The position numbers were made by a program, and so were the translations under genes. A stretch of 64,000 bases of DNA from Pseudomonadota bacterium (GTDB lineage: Bacteria > Pseudomonadota > Gammaproteobacteria > JAKAQQ01): NCBI GenBank assembly GCA_021785265.1, contig JAJYFY010000003.1, forward strand, positions 1 through 64,000, in the 5' to 3' direction. The notes beneath the pieces were generated by a model, which ran no database searches, was not told where the DNA came from, and saw only the letters and a list, made by a program, of their open reading frames with translations. This document shows positions 42,790 through 51,111 of this stretch, in pieces. Within the stretch, counting starts at the first letter, position 1. Every line of letters starts with the position of its first letter.

Positions 42790-42903
42790 GTTCGTCGCTC
42801 CTGCGCAGGCTCATTGTTGGGTCGTTGACGGGGAGCCGGACCTCCGGATTCCCCCTGAAACATCGCGTGATCGCAATGCAATCGTTCCGTTATGTCCACT
42901 TTT

Positions 42904-42931
42904 ATGGTAACACATGCGCCTCTTGGCACAA
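42904..42931 (-). promoter_or_regulatory. Candidate promoter of the FadL-type gene
   Basis: On the minus strand TTGTGC (42931-42926), 16-bp spacer, TACCAT (42909-42904), about 115 bp before the start codon. The match is moderate; the surrounding 42790-42959 spacer is AT-richer than average and holds no gene. Confidence 0.35.
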
Positions 42932-42959
42932 CCAAGGGGCCGCCTGGGGATCTTGCAGC

Positions 42960-44387
42960 TCATAGCGACTGACTGGCGAAATCGGCGAGGCGGGACCGTT
43001 CGCCACGGGACAGGGTGATGTGGCCTGAATAGGGCCAGTTTTTGAAGCGATCGACCACATAGGTGAGACCGGAGGTCGTTTCGGTGAGATAGGGAGTGTC
43101 GATCTGGGCAATGTTGCCGACGCAGATCATCTTGCTGTGCGGGCCAGCCCGGGTGATGAGCGCCCGCATCTGCTTGGGTGTCAGGTTCTGGGCTTCGTCG
43201 ATGATGACATAACGGTTGAGAAAGGTCCGACCGCGCATGTAGTTCAGGGAACGGATCTTGATGCGTTGGGCGAGTAGATCCTGGGTGGCGGCTCGTCCCC
43301 AGCTGCCGCTCCCCGAAGAGCCGCTCAGGACCTCCAGGTTATCCAGGAGGGCACCCATCCAGGGTGTCATTTTCTCTTCCTCCGTCCCGGGCAGGAAGCC
43401 GATGTCCTCGCCCAGGGGGACGGTGATGCGGGTCATGATGATTTCCCGGAACCGATTGTGCTCCAGGGTTTCCTGGAGACCGGCTGCGAGCGTCATGAGC
43501 GTCTTGCCGGTCCCGGCCGGACCCAGCAGGGTCACGAAATCGAGATCAGGATGCAGGAGGAGGTTCAAGGCAAAGTTCTGTTCCCGGTTGCGGGCGTGGA
43601 TGCCCCAGACGGGCGCGTGGGGGGCGCGGAAATCCCGGACCAGCTCGAGAACCGCACGCTGTCCATCCGTCTCGCGGACCAGGGCCTCGATCGGGGTTTC
43701 CCCGGCTCCATACAGGCAGAGGTTGGGGAACCACCCGGAAACGAGAGGGCCTTCCACGGCGTAGTAGGTCAGGCCCTCGCGATTCCACGACTGGACCCGT
43801 TCGCCGTGGGTCTGCCAGAAATCCACAGGCAGGTTCCGCATGCCGCTTTCCAAAAGGCTCAGGTCCTCGAGCACCTGGTCGCTCGCGTAGTCTTCCGCGC
43901 GGACGCCGAGCACGGCCGCCTTGATGCGCAGGTTGACATCCTTGGTGATGAGCGTGACCACATGCTCAATCTGGCGTTGGCCCAGCGCCAGACAAACTGA
44001 AAGGATCGCATGGTCGGGATGATGGCCCGGCAGTTCGAGGGGCAACGGCTCGAGGAGGGTTTCGGTTTGGAGGAACAGCCGTCCCTGAGCGCCGCCGGTC
44101 CGGGTTCCATTGGAGGCGGATGGCCCCGACTTCAGGGAGAAGGGTTCGAGCGGCAATCCCTGGTGGATCGCGTCCCGGGTTGCGCCGTGGATCATCTGTT
44201 CGAGGAAGCGGCTGGCCTGACGCGCATTCTGTGCCACCTCGCTCAATCCTTTCTTCGCGGCGTCGAGTTCCTCGATCACCACCATGGGCAAGAACAGGTC
44301 GTCCCCGTGGAAGCGGAAGAGGGCCGCCGGATCATGCATCAGGACATTCGTATCCAGGACGCAGAGACGCTTGCCCGGTCTCGTCAT
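42960..44387 (-). CDS. PIN-PhoH fusion ATPase (PhoH2 family)
   Basis: A 475-residue two-domain protein. The N-terminal PIN nuclease domain has D12 in VLDTNVLMHDP, EELD and later TKDVNLRIKA. The C-terminal PhoH ATPase has Walker A LLGPAGTGKTL (289-296), TRITVPLGEDIGFLPGTEEE, and Walker B VIIDEAQNLTP (DEAQ 397-400). PhoH2 proteins couple RNA unwinding to RNA cleavage. Sometimes an antitoxin-like gene precedes them; none does here. It leads away from bcp with 7 bp between. Confidence 0.92.
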   Translation of the reverse strand: MTRPGKRLCVLDTNVLMHDPAALFRFHGDDLFLPMVVIEELDAAKKGLSEVAQNARQASRFLEQMIHGATRDAIHQGLPLEPFSLKSGPSASNGTRTGGAQGRLFLQTETLLEPLPLELPGHHPDHAILSVCLALGQRQIEHVVTLITKDVNLRIKAAVLGVRAEDYASDQVLEDLSLLESGMRNLPVDFWQTHGERVQSWNREGLTYYAVEGPLVSGWFPNLCLYGAGETPIEALVRETDGQRAVLELVRDFRAPHAPVWGIHARNREQNFALNLLLHPDLDFVTLLGPAGTGKTLMTLAAGLQETLEHNRFREIIMTRITVPLGEDIGFLPGTEEEKMTPWMGALLDNLEVLSGSSGSGSWGRAATQDLLAQRIKIRSLNYMRGRTFLNRYVIIDEAQNLTPKQMRALITRAGPHSKMICVGNIAQIDTPYLTETTSGLTYVVDRFKNWPYSGHITLSRGERSRLADFASQSL

Positions 44388-44394
44388 GGATCGT

Positions 44395-44865
44395 TCAGGG
44401 AGCCATCCGGGTCGTCATCACCCGCTCGAGAACAACTTGGGCGTGCCCCCGTGCCTTGACGTTGTGCCAGACCGCACGAAGCCGCCCTTCGGCGTCGAAA
44501 AAGAAAGTACTGCGGTCGATCCCGAGGTATTTACGGCCATAAAGCGATTTTTCGCGGATCACATCGCAGGCCCGGCAGAGCGTGGATTCCGTATCGGCTA
44601 CGAGCGGGAAGGGGATCGCATACTTCAGCGCAAATTTTTCATGGGAACGGAGCGAGTCCCGTGAGACACCCACAATCCCAATGCCGAGCTGCCGGAACCG
44701 GGGATGGAGTGCCGTGAACTCGACAGCCTCCACCGTGCACCCGGAGGTGCTGTCCTTGGGATAGAAGTAGAGAACGGTCGGGTGACCCTGAAGGGCGCCG
44801 GAGCGGAGGTGGCCACCCGGGTAGGCGGGGAGGTCGAAGGCGGGGATCAGAAGCGGGTCGGGCAT
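44395..44865 (-). CDS. bcp: Peroxiredoxin of the Bcp/PrxQ family
   Basis: Thiol peroxidase of 156 residues with peroxidatic C43 in FYPKDSTSGCTVEAVEF. The resolving Cys five residues later found in E. coli Bcp is replaced by Val48, so it is 1-Cys-like or uses C96/C99 (TLCRACDVI). The family pattern GVSRDSLRSHEKFALKY, then IPFPLVADTE, is intact. Substrates are H2O2 and organic peroxides, reduced through thioredoxin or a similar donor. It lies 6 bp after gcvR in the same direction. Confidence 0.92.
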   Translation of the reverse strand: MPDPLLIPAFDLPAYPGGHLRSGALQGHPTVLYFYPKDSTSGCTVEAVEFTALHPRFRQLGIGIVGVSRDSLRSHEKFALKYAIPFPLVADTESTLCRACDVIREKSLYGRKYLGIDRSTFFFDAEGRLRAVWHNVKARGHAQVVLERVMTTRMAP

Positions 44866-44871
44866 GGGGCT

Positions 44872-45402
44872 TCAGGATTTCACGGGTTCCATGATGGCAT
44901 CCAGGTTCAGTTTGTCACAGAAATCGGTGAACTCCTCCCGGAGGTGGGCAATGGGTTGTGAGGCGGGAACCAGGATCGTCATCTGGAAAGCCATCATGGT
45001 AGCCCCCGTGTAGCTCGCCACATAGGTTCGGGAACTGAGTTCGCAGACGGTGATTTCCCGTTCGGTGAAAAAGCTCGTCAGGTTGAACAAGGTTCCCTCC
45101 TGGTCTAGGGAGACCACGTCGACGGCATACGGGGTCATTTCCTTGACGAGCGAACGCTCGGTCGTGCGCTGCAGGGTGAGCGTCACCTGGAGCTTACGTT
45201 CCATCTTTTTGCTACCGCTTTCCAGCCGGGCGATCGCATCCCACGGTCCCGAAATCAGGAGAAAGCAGGCGAACTCGGTGCCCAGCACCGACATGCGACT
45301 TTCCAGGATGTTACAGCCGCACTCGAGGATATAGCGGGTCAGATCCGGTAGGAGGGCGGATTGGTTGGGGCCCATGGCGTTCAACACCAAGACCTGCTTC
45401 AT
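44872..45402 (-). CDS. gcvR: GcvR-like ACT-domain regulatory protein
   Basis: A 176-residue protein with two ACT domains: VLVLNAMGPNQSALLPDLTR, NILESRMSVLGTEFACFLLI, then VDVVSLDQEGTLFNLTSFFT and DFCDKLNLDAIMEP. In E. coli GcvR binds glycine and inhibits GcvA activation of the glycine-cleavage genes. The gcv operon is not in the window. The placement beside bcp and divergent from dapA is common in gammaproteobacteria. Confidence 0.88.
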   Translation of the reverse strand: MKQVLVLNAMGPNQSALLPDLTRYILECGCNILESRMSVLGTEFACFLLISGPWDAIARLESGSKKMERKLQVTLTLQRTTERSLVKEMTPYAVDVVSLDQEGTLFNLTSFFTEREITVCELSSRTYVASYTGATMMAFQMTILVPASQPIAHLREEFTDFCDKLNLDAIMEPVKS

Positions 45403-45448
45403 GGATGCGGCTTCTCGGCCCTGCGGGGCAACGCCGATCCGGTGGGAC

Positions 45449-45478
45449 TTGAGCGCTCTCTCCGTAAACGATTAAGAT
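45449..45478 (+). promoter_or_regulatory. Candidate dapA promoter
   Basis: TTGAGC (45449-45454), 18-bp spacer, TAAGAT (45473-45478), about 36 bp before the dapA ATG in the gcvR/dapA divergent spacer. Fair match to the housekeeping sigma consensus. No lysine-riboswitch-like leader fits in the short 5' region. Confidence 0.45.
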
Positions 45479-45513
45479 AGTTCAACAGCGTGCCCCCTAG
45501 GCGTGTGTGAGCC

Positions 45514-46413
45514 ATGTTTCAGGGTAGTTTGGTGGCTCTGGTCACCCCCATGGCCCAAGACGGCCAGATTGATTATACAAGTCTTGACCATTTGGTTGAA
45601 TGGCATCTCGCATCCGGCACGCAAGGGTTGGTGATCGGTGGTACCACGGGGGAAAGCGCAACGCTCCGGCCGGTCGAGAAAGTAGCCCTGGTCGAGGCGG
45701 TCCTGAGGCGTGTACGGGGTCGAATCCCGGTGATTGCCGGCAGCGGCACCCATGCCACCGACGAGACCCTTAAGCTGACCCGCCGCATGGCGGAACTCGG
45801 GGTCGATGCCTGCCTGCTCGTGGCTCCCTACTACAACAAGCCGGGTCCCGAAGGGCAGTTCCGCCACTTCGAAGCGGTAGCCCGGTCGGTTTCGGTCCCG
45901 ATCATCCTGTACAATGTGCCGAGCCGGACGGCCTGTGACCTCCTGCCGGAGACGGTGGCCCGTCTGAGCCGGGTTCCCGGCATCGTCGGCATCAAGGAAG
46001 CTATACCGGGAGTCGAGCGCCTGCGGGCGCTTTGCGAGCTCTGCCGGCCTGATTTCGGCTACTGGAGCGGTGATGACGGGACGGCGCTCGATTTCATCGA
46101 GGCGGGTGGTGGCGGAGTGATCTCGGTCACCGCGAACGTGGCCCCCGAGCGGATGGCCCGGTGGGTGGGTCACGCGCTCCGGGGCGAGTGGTCCGCGGCG
46201 CGGGCGATGCAAGACTCGCTCGCGCCGCTCCACGAAGTTTTGTTCATCGAGTCGAACCCGATCCCGGTCAAATGGGCCTTGGAAGAGATGGGGTGGATCC
46301 CCGGGGGCATCCGGTTGCCGCTGGTCCCCCTCTCCGAAAGGAACCGGGAGACGGTCCGTATCACTCTGGAACGGCTTGCCATCGGCCGGTCCGGATCCAG
46401 CGCCGGGAGATGA
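45514..46413 (+). CDS. dapA: 4-hydroxy-tetrahydrodipicolinate synthase
   Basis: Condenses pyruvate with aspartate semialdehyde in lysine and diaminopimelate synthesis. The 299-residue protein has the Schiff-base Lys161 in GIVGIKEAIPG, Tyr133 in IILYNVPSRTACDL, and GTTGESATL in the pyruvate site. Lengths and spacing are normal. The stop is followed within 5 bp by a small lipoprotein gene. Confidence 0.96.
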   Translation: MFQGSLVALVTPMAQDGQIDYTSLDHLVEWHLASGTQGLVIGGTTGESATLRPVEKVALVEAVLRRVRGRIPVIAGSGTHATDETLKLTRRMAELGVDACLLVAPYYNKPGPEGQFRHFEAVARSVSVPIILYNVPSRTACDLLPETVARLSRVPGIVGIKEAIPGVERLRALCELCRPDFGYWSGDDGTALDFIEAGGGGVISVTANVAPERMARWVGHALRGEWSAARAMQDSLAPLHEVLFIESNPIPVKWALEEMGWIPGGIRLPLVPLSERNRETVRITLERLAIGRSGSSAGR

Positions 46414-46417
46414 TGCA

Positions 46418-46681
46418 TTGCCTGACCGTGTTTCGAAAAGTCTGATCGTTCTGGGTTGTCTGGTCCTCCTTGCGGGTTGCGCAGGCGTCGCCTGTCCCGT
46501 GCCGCACCATCCACCCCAGGTTCTTCCGGCGCAGGCGCCCCGCACCAACGGGGTTTCTGTCTTGCCGTCCGGCCGTTATCGCATCCCGGAGATCAAGGCC
46601 AAAAGTCCCCTGTCCGGTGGGGAATGCCCGATTGTCCCCCCCGGACTCACGCCGGCCCACCCGGGAGCGGGGGGCGGTTGA
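46418..46681 (+). CDS. Small lipoprotein after dapA
   Basis: An 87-residue lipoprotein starting with TTG at 46418 (MPDRVSKSLIVLGCLVLLAG, then Cys). The lipobox is LLAGC and the mature part is short, Pro/Gly-rich and without a fold I recognise (RIPEIKAKSPLSGGECPIV). The TTG is favoured because GGGAGA lies 7-8 nt upstream and the Lys-rich start follows. In gammaproteobacteria the lipoprotein gene bamC (nlpB) often follows dapA, so this may be a shrunken BamC or an unrelated small lipoprotein. Confidence 0.6.
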   Translation: MPDRVSKSLIVLGCLVLLAGCAGVACPVPHHPPQVLPAQAPRTNGVSVLPSGRYRIPEIKAKSPLSGGECPIVPPGLTPAHPGAGGG

Positions 46682-46803
46682 GTCACGGAGTCCCGTGAGG
46701 GTGGAATCCCGGTCTCAAAGTCCGGCGCCCGGTGGCTTCATGGCTCCGGGTGAGAGGGGAAGGGGAGCCCCGGAGCGCACCGGTTCCCCGACAGCGGTTA
46801 TGC

Positions 46804-46893
46804 GGAGAGGTGTCCGAGCGGTCGAAGGAGCACGCCTGGAAAGTGTGTATACGGGTAACCGTATCGTGGGTTCGAATCCCACCCTCTCCGCCA
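46804..46893 (+). tRNA. tRNA-Ser (anticodon GGA)
   Basis: A 90-nt class II tRNA. Acceptor arms GGAGAGG and CCTCTCC pair fully, followed by discriminator G and encoded CCA. The anticodon loop CTGGAAA puts GGA at 46838-46840 on a CACGC/GTGTG stem. The long variable arm (TATACGGGTAACCGTATC) and T arm GTGGGTTCGAATCCCAC confirm serine. It reads UCC and UCU codons. It lies just upstream of dnaX, as in several gammaproteobacteria. Confidence 0.97.
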
Positions 46894-46907
46894 TGGAGCG
46901 CGGCGGT

Positions 46908-46927
46908 CCCTCCCCCGTCAGCGAGGG
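46908..46927 (+). other. Stem-loop overlapping the dnaX ribosome site
   Basis: CCCTC (46908-46912) pairs with GAGGG (46923-46927), and the CCCCC between can pair with the G8 run (46925-46932), which is also the dnaX Shine-Dalgarno region just before the GTG at 46934. Pairing would hide the ribosome site; any regulatory role is inference. Confidence 0.35.
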
Positions 46928-46933
46928 GGGGGC

Positions 46934-48568
46934 GTGAGTCCGACGGAGCCTCCCTTGTCCCCCCTGGTGACCCACCAGCCCCTGGCCCGCAAGTGGAGAC
47001 CCCGTTCCTTTCCGGCGCTGATCGGCCAGGAACCCGTGGTGCGCGCCCTGCAGAATGCCCTGCGGAAAAACCAGCTGCATCCGGTCCTATTATTCTCGGG
47101 CACCCGGGGGGTCGGGAAGACGACCCTCGGTCGGCTGGTCGCCAAGGCACTCAACTGCGAGCAGGGAGTGACCCCGGAGCCCTGTGGAGTCTGTGCCCAT
47201 TGCCGGGAGATCGATGCCGGCTCTTTTCCGGATTTTCTCGAAATCGACGCCGCCTCGCGGACCCGGGTCGAAGAGACCCGGGAACTCCTCGCGAACGTTC
47301 CCTACCTGCCGACCCGGGGGCGCTTCCGGGTTTACCTGATCGATGAAGTGCACATGCTGTCGGCCCACTCATTCAATGCCCTCCTGAAGACGCTGGAAGA
47401 ACCCCCTCCCCATGTCTACTTTCTCCTGGCGACGACGGAACCGGAGAAGGTTCCGCCGACGATCCAGTCCCGCGCCTTGCGTTTTGCCCTGCGGCGTGTC
47501 CCGGCGGATCGGATCGCCGGACATCTCGCGGAGGTGGTCCGGGCGGAAGGCGTCGATGCCGATCCTTTGGTTCTCGATCTTTTGGCCGGTGCAGCGGGCG
47601 GCAGCGTACGGGATGCACTGAGCCTCTTGGATCTCGCCCTGTCCTATGGGGGAGGGTGTATCCGGGAAAAGGACGTGGTGGAAATCCTGGGAACCCTTGG
47701 CCCGGAGCAACTCGATGCGCTGGTGGGTGCGGTCCTGGAACGCGACCCGGTCCGTCTGGGGGCACTCCTCGAGACCCTGCATGCGCTCGAGCCCGATTAT
47801 GCGGGAATTCTCGAGGCCATGGGCCGTCGTTTCGTCGATTTGGCGGCCCGGCTCGAATGGGGAGCCGGCCTCAGGGTCCGTGCCGGGGAAATGGCGCGGT
47901 GGGAGGATCTTTTGAAACGGGTCGATCCGCTTGATCTCCAGCTGGACTACGAGATCGTCCGCCGTGGGTTGGAAGAAATCCGGGTGATCGATGATCCGCG
48001 GATGACGTTCGACATGACGTGCATCCGCTTGCTGAGTTTCCGGCCGGCATCGTCCGGACGCCCACCCGGGCCGGTCTCTCCCCCTCCTCGGGAGCGCGCC
48101 CCCGCACCGGATATCCCCGCGGCGGGCTCGACCGATCCGTCTCCGATCGGATCCGCTCTTGCCCTGTCTCCGGAAAACTGGCCCCTCTATGTGTCCCGGC
48201 TGACCTTGGGCGGGGCTGCCCGGCAGGTGCTCAACCAGTCGGTCTGCAGAAAGTTTACAAACGGTGAGCTTGTGCTTGGCCTGCCTTTGGGGATGGAGGC
48301 CCTGCTCACCGAACAGCTCAAGGGCCGGATCGAAGCCGCGCTCCAGGAGACACAAGGGGAGGCCGTGAAGGTGCTTTTCGAGTCGGGCTTGGGGGAAGGT
48401 CCGACGCCCGCCCGTCACGAGGAAGCGCTTCTTGAAGTCAAGCGACAGCAGGCCCAAAAGACCTTGGAACAGGATCCCGGCGTGCAGAAGCTTTTCGCAG
48501 CGGGCTTTGTGATCCAACCCGGCTCGGTGACAGGCGATGGGGCGGATGCGGAAGCGGACCATGAGTAG
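46934..48568 (+). CDS. dnaX: DNA polymerase III tau subunit
   Basis: Clamp-loader ATPase of 544 residues, starting with GTG. It has [20 protein letters not shown], Walker [15 protein letters not shown], the zinc module with CGVCAHC, Walker [15 protein letters not shown]-equivalent IQSRALRF and sensor 2 [14 protein letters not shown]. The C-terminal polymerase-binding domain is present ([20 protein letters not shown]). I found no A-AAA-AAG type slippery site, so production of gamma by frameshift is not indicated. It is followed by recR at 34 bp; the usual ybaB between them is missing. Confidence 0.94.
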   Translation: MSPTEPPLSPLVTHQPLARKWRPRSFPALIGQEPVVRALQNALRKNQLHPVLLFSGTRGVGKTTLGRLVAKALNCEQGVTPEPCGVCAHCREIDAGSFPDFLEIDAASRTRVEETRELLANVPYLPTRGRFRVYLIDEVHMLSAHSFNALLKTLEEPPPHVYFLLATTEPEKVPPTIQSRALRFALRRVPADRIAGHLAEVVRAEGVDADPLVLDLLAGAAGGSVRDALSLLDLALSYGGGCIREKDVVEILGTLGPEQLDALVGAVLERDPVRLGALLETLHALEPDYAGILEAMGRRFVDLAARLEWGAGLRVRAGEMARWEDLLKRVDPLDLQLDYEIVRRGLEEIRVIDDPRMTFDMTCIRLLSFRPASSGRPPGPVSPPPRERAPAPDIPAAGSTDPSPIGSALALSPENWPLYVSRLTLGGAARQVLNQSVCRKFTNGELVLGLPLGMEALLTEQLKGRIEAALQETQGEAVKVLFESGLGEGPTPARHEEALLEVKRQQAQKTLEQDPGVQKLFAAGFVIQPGSVTGDGADAEADHE

Positions 48569-48601
48569 GAACGGTCGGGACCTCCGGATCCAGTCCCCGT
48601 C

Positions 48602-49204
48602 ATGAAAGTGATGCCCCCGCCGCTTGAGCATTTGACCGAAGCCCTGAGGCAGCTCCCGGGCGTGGGACCCCGTACGGCGCAGCGGCTGACCCTCGCCCTG
48701 ATCAATGACCAGGGGGGGCGGGCTCGGCGGCTGGCCCATGCCTTGGGTGAGGCCCTCGACCGACTGCAGTTGTGCCAGTCGTGCCGGATGTACGCCGAAG
48801 AAGCGCTTTGTACGATCTGCCGATCGGAATCGCGCGATCGGAGCCAGGTCTGCGTGGTGGAGACGCCGGCGGACGTGATTGCGCTCGAGAACACCGCGAG
48901 CTACCGCGGTACCTATTTTGTCCTTTATGGGCACCTGTCCCCGCTCGACCAGGTGGGGCCGGATGACATCGGGCTTGACCTTCTCGTCGAGCACCTGGCC
49001 TCAGGACGAGTCCGTGAGGTCATCCTCGCGACCAATGCCACCGTGGAAGGGGAGGCCACTGCCCACTTCATCGCCAACCTGTGCCGGAGTCGGTCCATCC
49101 CGTCGACGCGGATTGCCCAGGGGATCCCGATGGGTGGCGAACTCGAGTATCTGGATGGTCATACACTGATCCAAGCCATCCAGGGCAGGCGGAACTATGA
49201 ATGA
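48602..49204 (+). CDS. recR: Recombination mediator RecR
   Basis: A 200-residue ring-forming DNA-repair protein that with RecO loads RecA. Helix-hairpin-helix LPGVGPRTAQRLTLAL, zinc finger C58-x2-C61...C70-x2-C73 (LCQSCRMYAEEALCTIC), and a Toprim domain with VVETPADVIALENT and TNATVEGEATAHFI are all in place. recO lies elsewhere in this window. Confidence 0.95.
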   Translation: MKVMPPPLEHLTEALRQLPGVGPRTAQRLTLALINDQGGRARRLAHALGEALDRLQLCQSCRMYAEEALCTICRSESRDRSQVCVVETPADVIALENTASYRGTYFVLYGHLSPLDQVGPDDIGLDLLVEHLASGRVREVILATNATVEGEATAHFIANLCRSRSIPSTRIAQGIPMGGELEYLDGHTLIQAIQGRRNYE

Positions 49205-49237
49205 CCGGGAGAGGAGCCGACGGGGGGATTTTGCGCC

Positions 49238-49582
49238 ATGATTGAATGTGTGTTCTGCCGGATTGCCCAGCATGAGTTGGATGCGCAAATCGTGGACGAA
49301 GACCCCGACTTCATCGCCTTCCACGATGCGCACCCCGTGGCGCCCGTGCACCTCCTGCTCATCCCCAAGCGACATGTGGCCTCCTTGGCCGAATGGACCG
49401 AGGTGGAACCCGATCTGGCCGGCCGGTGGTTGCTCCGGGCCCGTGACCTCGCGGCGAGATCCGGTCTCGCCCCAAGCGGCTACCGCCTGGTGATCAATAC
49501 CGGCGAGTGGGGAGGGCAGACCGTGGCCCACCTGCATCTCCATCTTCTGGCTGGGCGTTTGCTCAAATGGCCGCCGGGATGA
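49238..49582 (+). CDS. hinT: HIT-family nucleoside phosphoramidase/hydrolase
   Basis: A 114-residue protein with the start [40 protein letters not shown] and the histidine triad HLHLHLLAG. HinT proteins hydrolyse AMP-linked phosphoramidates. The third motif His normally stands two residues later and is matched here (H-L-H-L-H). The stop overlaps the orn ATG by 4 bp. Confidence 0.93.
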   Translation: MIECVFCRIAQHELDAQIVDEDPDFIAFHDAHPVAPVHLLLIPKRHVASLAEWTEVEPDLAGRWLLRARDLAARSGLAPSGYRLVINTGEWGGQTVAHLHLHLLAGRLLKWPPG

Positions 49583-50154
49583 GCGAGCCTGCCGGAGTGG
49601 GGCCGGCCGCGAGCCACCGATCGCTTCGTCTCGTCTGGATTGACCTCGAGATGACCGGACTCAATCCACTTGAGGATCGCATTCTCGAAATCGCGACCGT
49701 CGTGACCGGACCGGATCTTGAGATCCTTGCACAGGGGCCGGTTCTGGCCATTACCCAGCCGGAGTCCGTGCTCGCCGGGATGGGAACCTGGTGTCGCCAG
49801 CATCACGGCTCCTCGGGTCTCACCGAGCGGGTTCGGGGTAGCCGGTGCACGGAGGCGGAGGCCGAACGCCTGACCCTGGATTTCCTGTCCGATCTGGTCC
49901 CGGACGGGGCCTCTCCCATGTGCGGCAACAGCGTTTGCCAGGATCGCCGTTTCCTGGTCCGCTGGATGCCCCGGCTCGAGGCCTATTTCCACTACCGCAA
50001 CCTGGACGTATCGACCCTCAAGGAACTGGCCCGGCGCTGGAATCCGGCCGCGCTTGGCGCCTTGAGCAAGGAAAGCCGGCACACGGCCTTGGCCGACGTC
50101 CTCGACTCGATCGCGGAACTTGCTTATTATCGGAAAACCCTCTGGAAATCCTGA
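49579..50154 (+). CDS. orn: Oligoribonuclease
   Basis: DEDDh 3'-5' exoribonuclease of 191 residues that degrades 2-5 nt RNA and pGpG. Motifs are [20 protein letters not shown] (Asp, Glu), [17 protein letters not shown], the Orn-specific [16 protein letters not shown] and [14 protein letters not shown] (His, Asp). It starts at the ATG overlapping the hinT stop. The N-terminus carries about 13 extra residues compared with E. coli. Confidence 0.95.
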   Translation: MSEPAGVGPAASHRSLRLVWIDLEMTGLNPLEDRILEIATVVTGPDLEILAQGPVLAITQPESVLAGMGTWCRQHHGSSGLTERVRGSRCTEAEAERLTLDFLSDLVPDGASPMCGNSVCQDRRFLVRWMPRLEAYFHYRNLDVSTLKELARRWNPAALGALSKESRHTALADVLDSIAELAYYRKTLWKS

Positions 50155-50252
50155 GGCCGGTTGCAGGCCCCGGTTCTGCGATACCTCACCGAGCGCTCGG
50201 GGAAGTCGACACCCATCCGGTCAACTTTGCTTTCATCCCGTCCCCTGAAGCG

Positions 50253-50281
50253 TGATGGGTATCCCCGCGCCGTTCTATAAT
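50253..50281 (+). promoter_or_regulatory. Possible housekeeping promoter upstream of rpoE
   Basis: TATAAT (50276-50281) is a perfect -10, but the -35 at 17 bp is TGATGG (50253-50258), only a weak match. It would give a leader of about 220 nt for rpoE. Confidence 0.35.
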
Positions 50282-50455
50282 CCAGCGGGTGCCGGTTGCG
50301 ACAGTCCGCACGGGTCATTCGGAGAAGGTCGCGGTATCTTATCAAGTGACTGATTTTCCATATGAAATCCATTATTCCTCCGTTTTCCTTCGCGCGGGTT
50401 CTGCAAAGCTTCGCTTGCCCCCGTCGCTGTGGGCTCGGCCGGAGGGAGGAACATC

Positions 50456-50482
50456 GAACTCTTTCGCTTCCCGAAGGTCATA
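50456..50482 (+). promoter_or_regulatory. Candidate sigma-E autoregulated promoter of rpoE
   Basis: GAACTC (50456-50461), 15-bp spacer, GTCATA (50477-50482), 24 bp before the rpoE ATG. It closely resembles the known sigma-E pattern GAACTT-N16-GTCTAA, and sigma-E operons usually carry such a self-activated promoter. Confidence 0.5.
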
Positions 50483-50506
50483 TTACGTGACCGAGGTTCT
50501 CCCGTC

Positions 50507-51109
50507 ATGAGTCCTGGGCCGGGGGCGAGCGCCGACAATGATCAGGTCCTGGTGGGGCGGGTCCAAGCGGGAGATCGGACGGCCTTTGATCTTTTGGTCC
50601 GCAAGTACCAGTACCGGATCTGCAAATTCATCACCCGATATGTGCACGATGCCAATCTGGCGTTTGACATTACCCAGGAAACCTTCCTGCGGGCTTACCG
50701 GTCGATCCGGTCCTTCCGGGGAGACAGCGCGTTTTATACCTGGTTGTACCGGATTGCCATCAATGTCGCAAAAAACCACCTGGCACTCGAAGCCAAGCGC
50801 CAGGAGTCTGCGTTCATGGAAAACGGCGACCATGACGCGGCCAACAGCCTGGAAGGCTTGCAGTCACTCGAGACGCCTGAAGCACTCTTGATCTCCGAGG
50901 AGATGCGCCAAGTGATCGTTCACGCCATTCAAGAACTCGCCCCCGACCTGCGGATGGCGATCCTGCTCCGGGAGGTCGAAGGGTTCAGCTACGAGGATAT
51001 TGCCGAGACCATGAATTGTCCGATTGGGACGGTCCGTTCCCGGATCTTCCGGGCGCGCGAGGCCATCAACAGTCGTTTGGAACCGCTTCTGAGCGGAGGA
51101 GGAAACTGA
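50507..51109 (+). CDS. rpoE: RNA polymerase sigma-E factor
   Basis: ECF sigma factor of 200 residues for envelope stress. Region 2 is VRKYQYRICKFITRYVHDAN, then AFDITQETFLRAYRSIRSFR and FYTWLYRIAINVAKNHL. Region 4 has LREVEGFSYEDIAETMNCPI and GTVRSRIFRAREAI. ATG 50507 has GAGG 10 nt upstream. It is followed 2 bp later by its anti-sigma gene, and the gene order rpoE-rseA-rseB matches E. coli and Pseudomonas (algU-mucA-mucB). Confidence 0.96.
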   Translation: MSPGPGASADNDQVLVGRVQAGDRTAFDLLVRKYQYRICKFITRYVHDANLAFDITQETFLRAYRSIRSFRGDSAFYTWLYRIAINVAKNHLALEAKRQESAFMENGDHDAANSLEGLQSLETPEALLISEEMRQVIVHAIQELAPDLRMAILLREVEGFSYEDIAETMNCPIGTVRSRIFRAREAINSRLEPLLSGGGN

Positions 51110-51111
51110 TT

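Larger units (their letters stand above)
50155..50506. other. Regulatory spacer upstream of the sigma-E operon
   Basis: About 350 bp with no gene. It contains the 12-bp palindrome CCGAGCGCTCGG (50189-50200) after orn, a housekeeping-like TATAAT at 50276-50281, an AT-rich stretch near 50340-50385, and a sigma-E-type element next to rpoE (separate entry). Confidence 0.45.

Noticed and set aside
45403-45513. Lysine riboswitch before dapA
   Set aside because: The spacer is too short (111 bp, shared with gcvR) and shows no matching structure.
46682-46806. 4.5S (SRP) RNA next to dnaX
   Set aside because: Several gammaproteobacteria have ffs here, but the conserved GGTCAGG and GGAAGCAG tetraloop-stem motifs are absent from this spacer.
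46934-48568. Programmed frameshift producing the gamma subunit
   Set aside because: No A-AAA-AAG type slippery heptamer with a following hairpin was found in dnaX.
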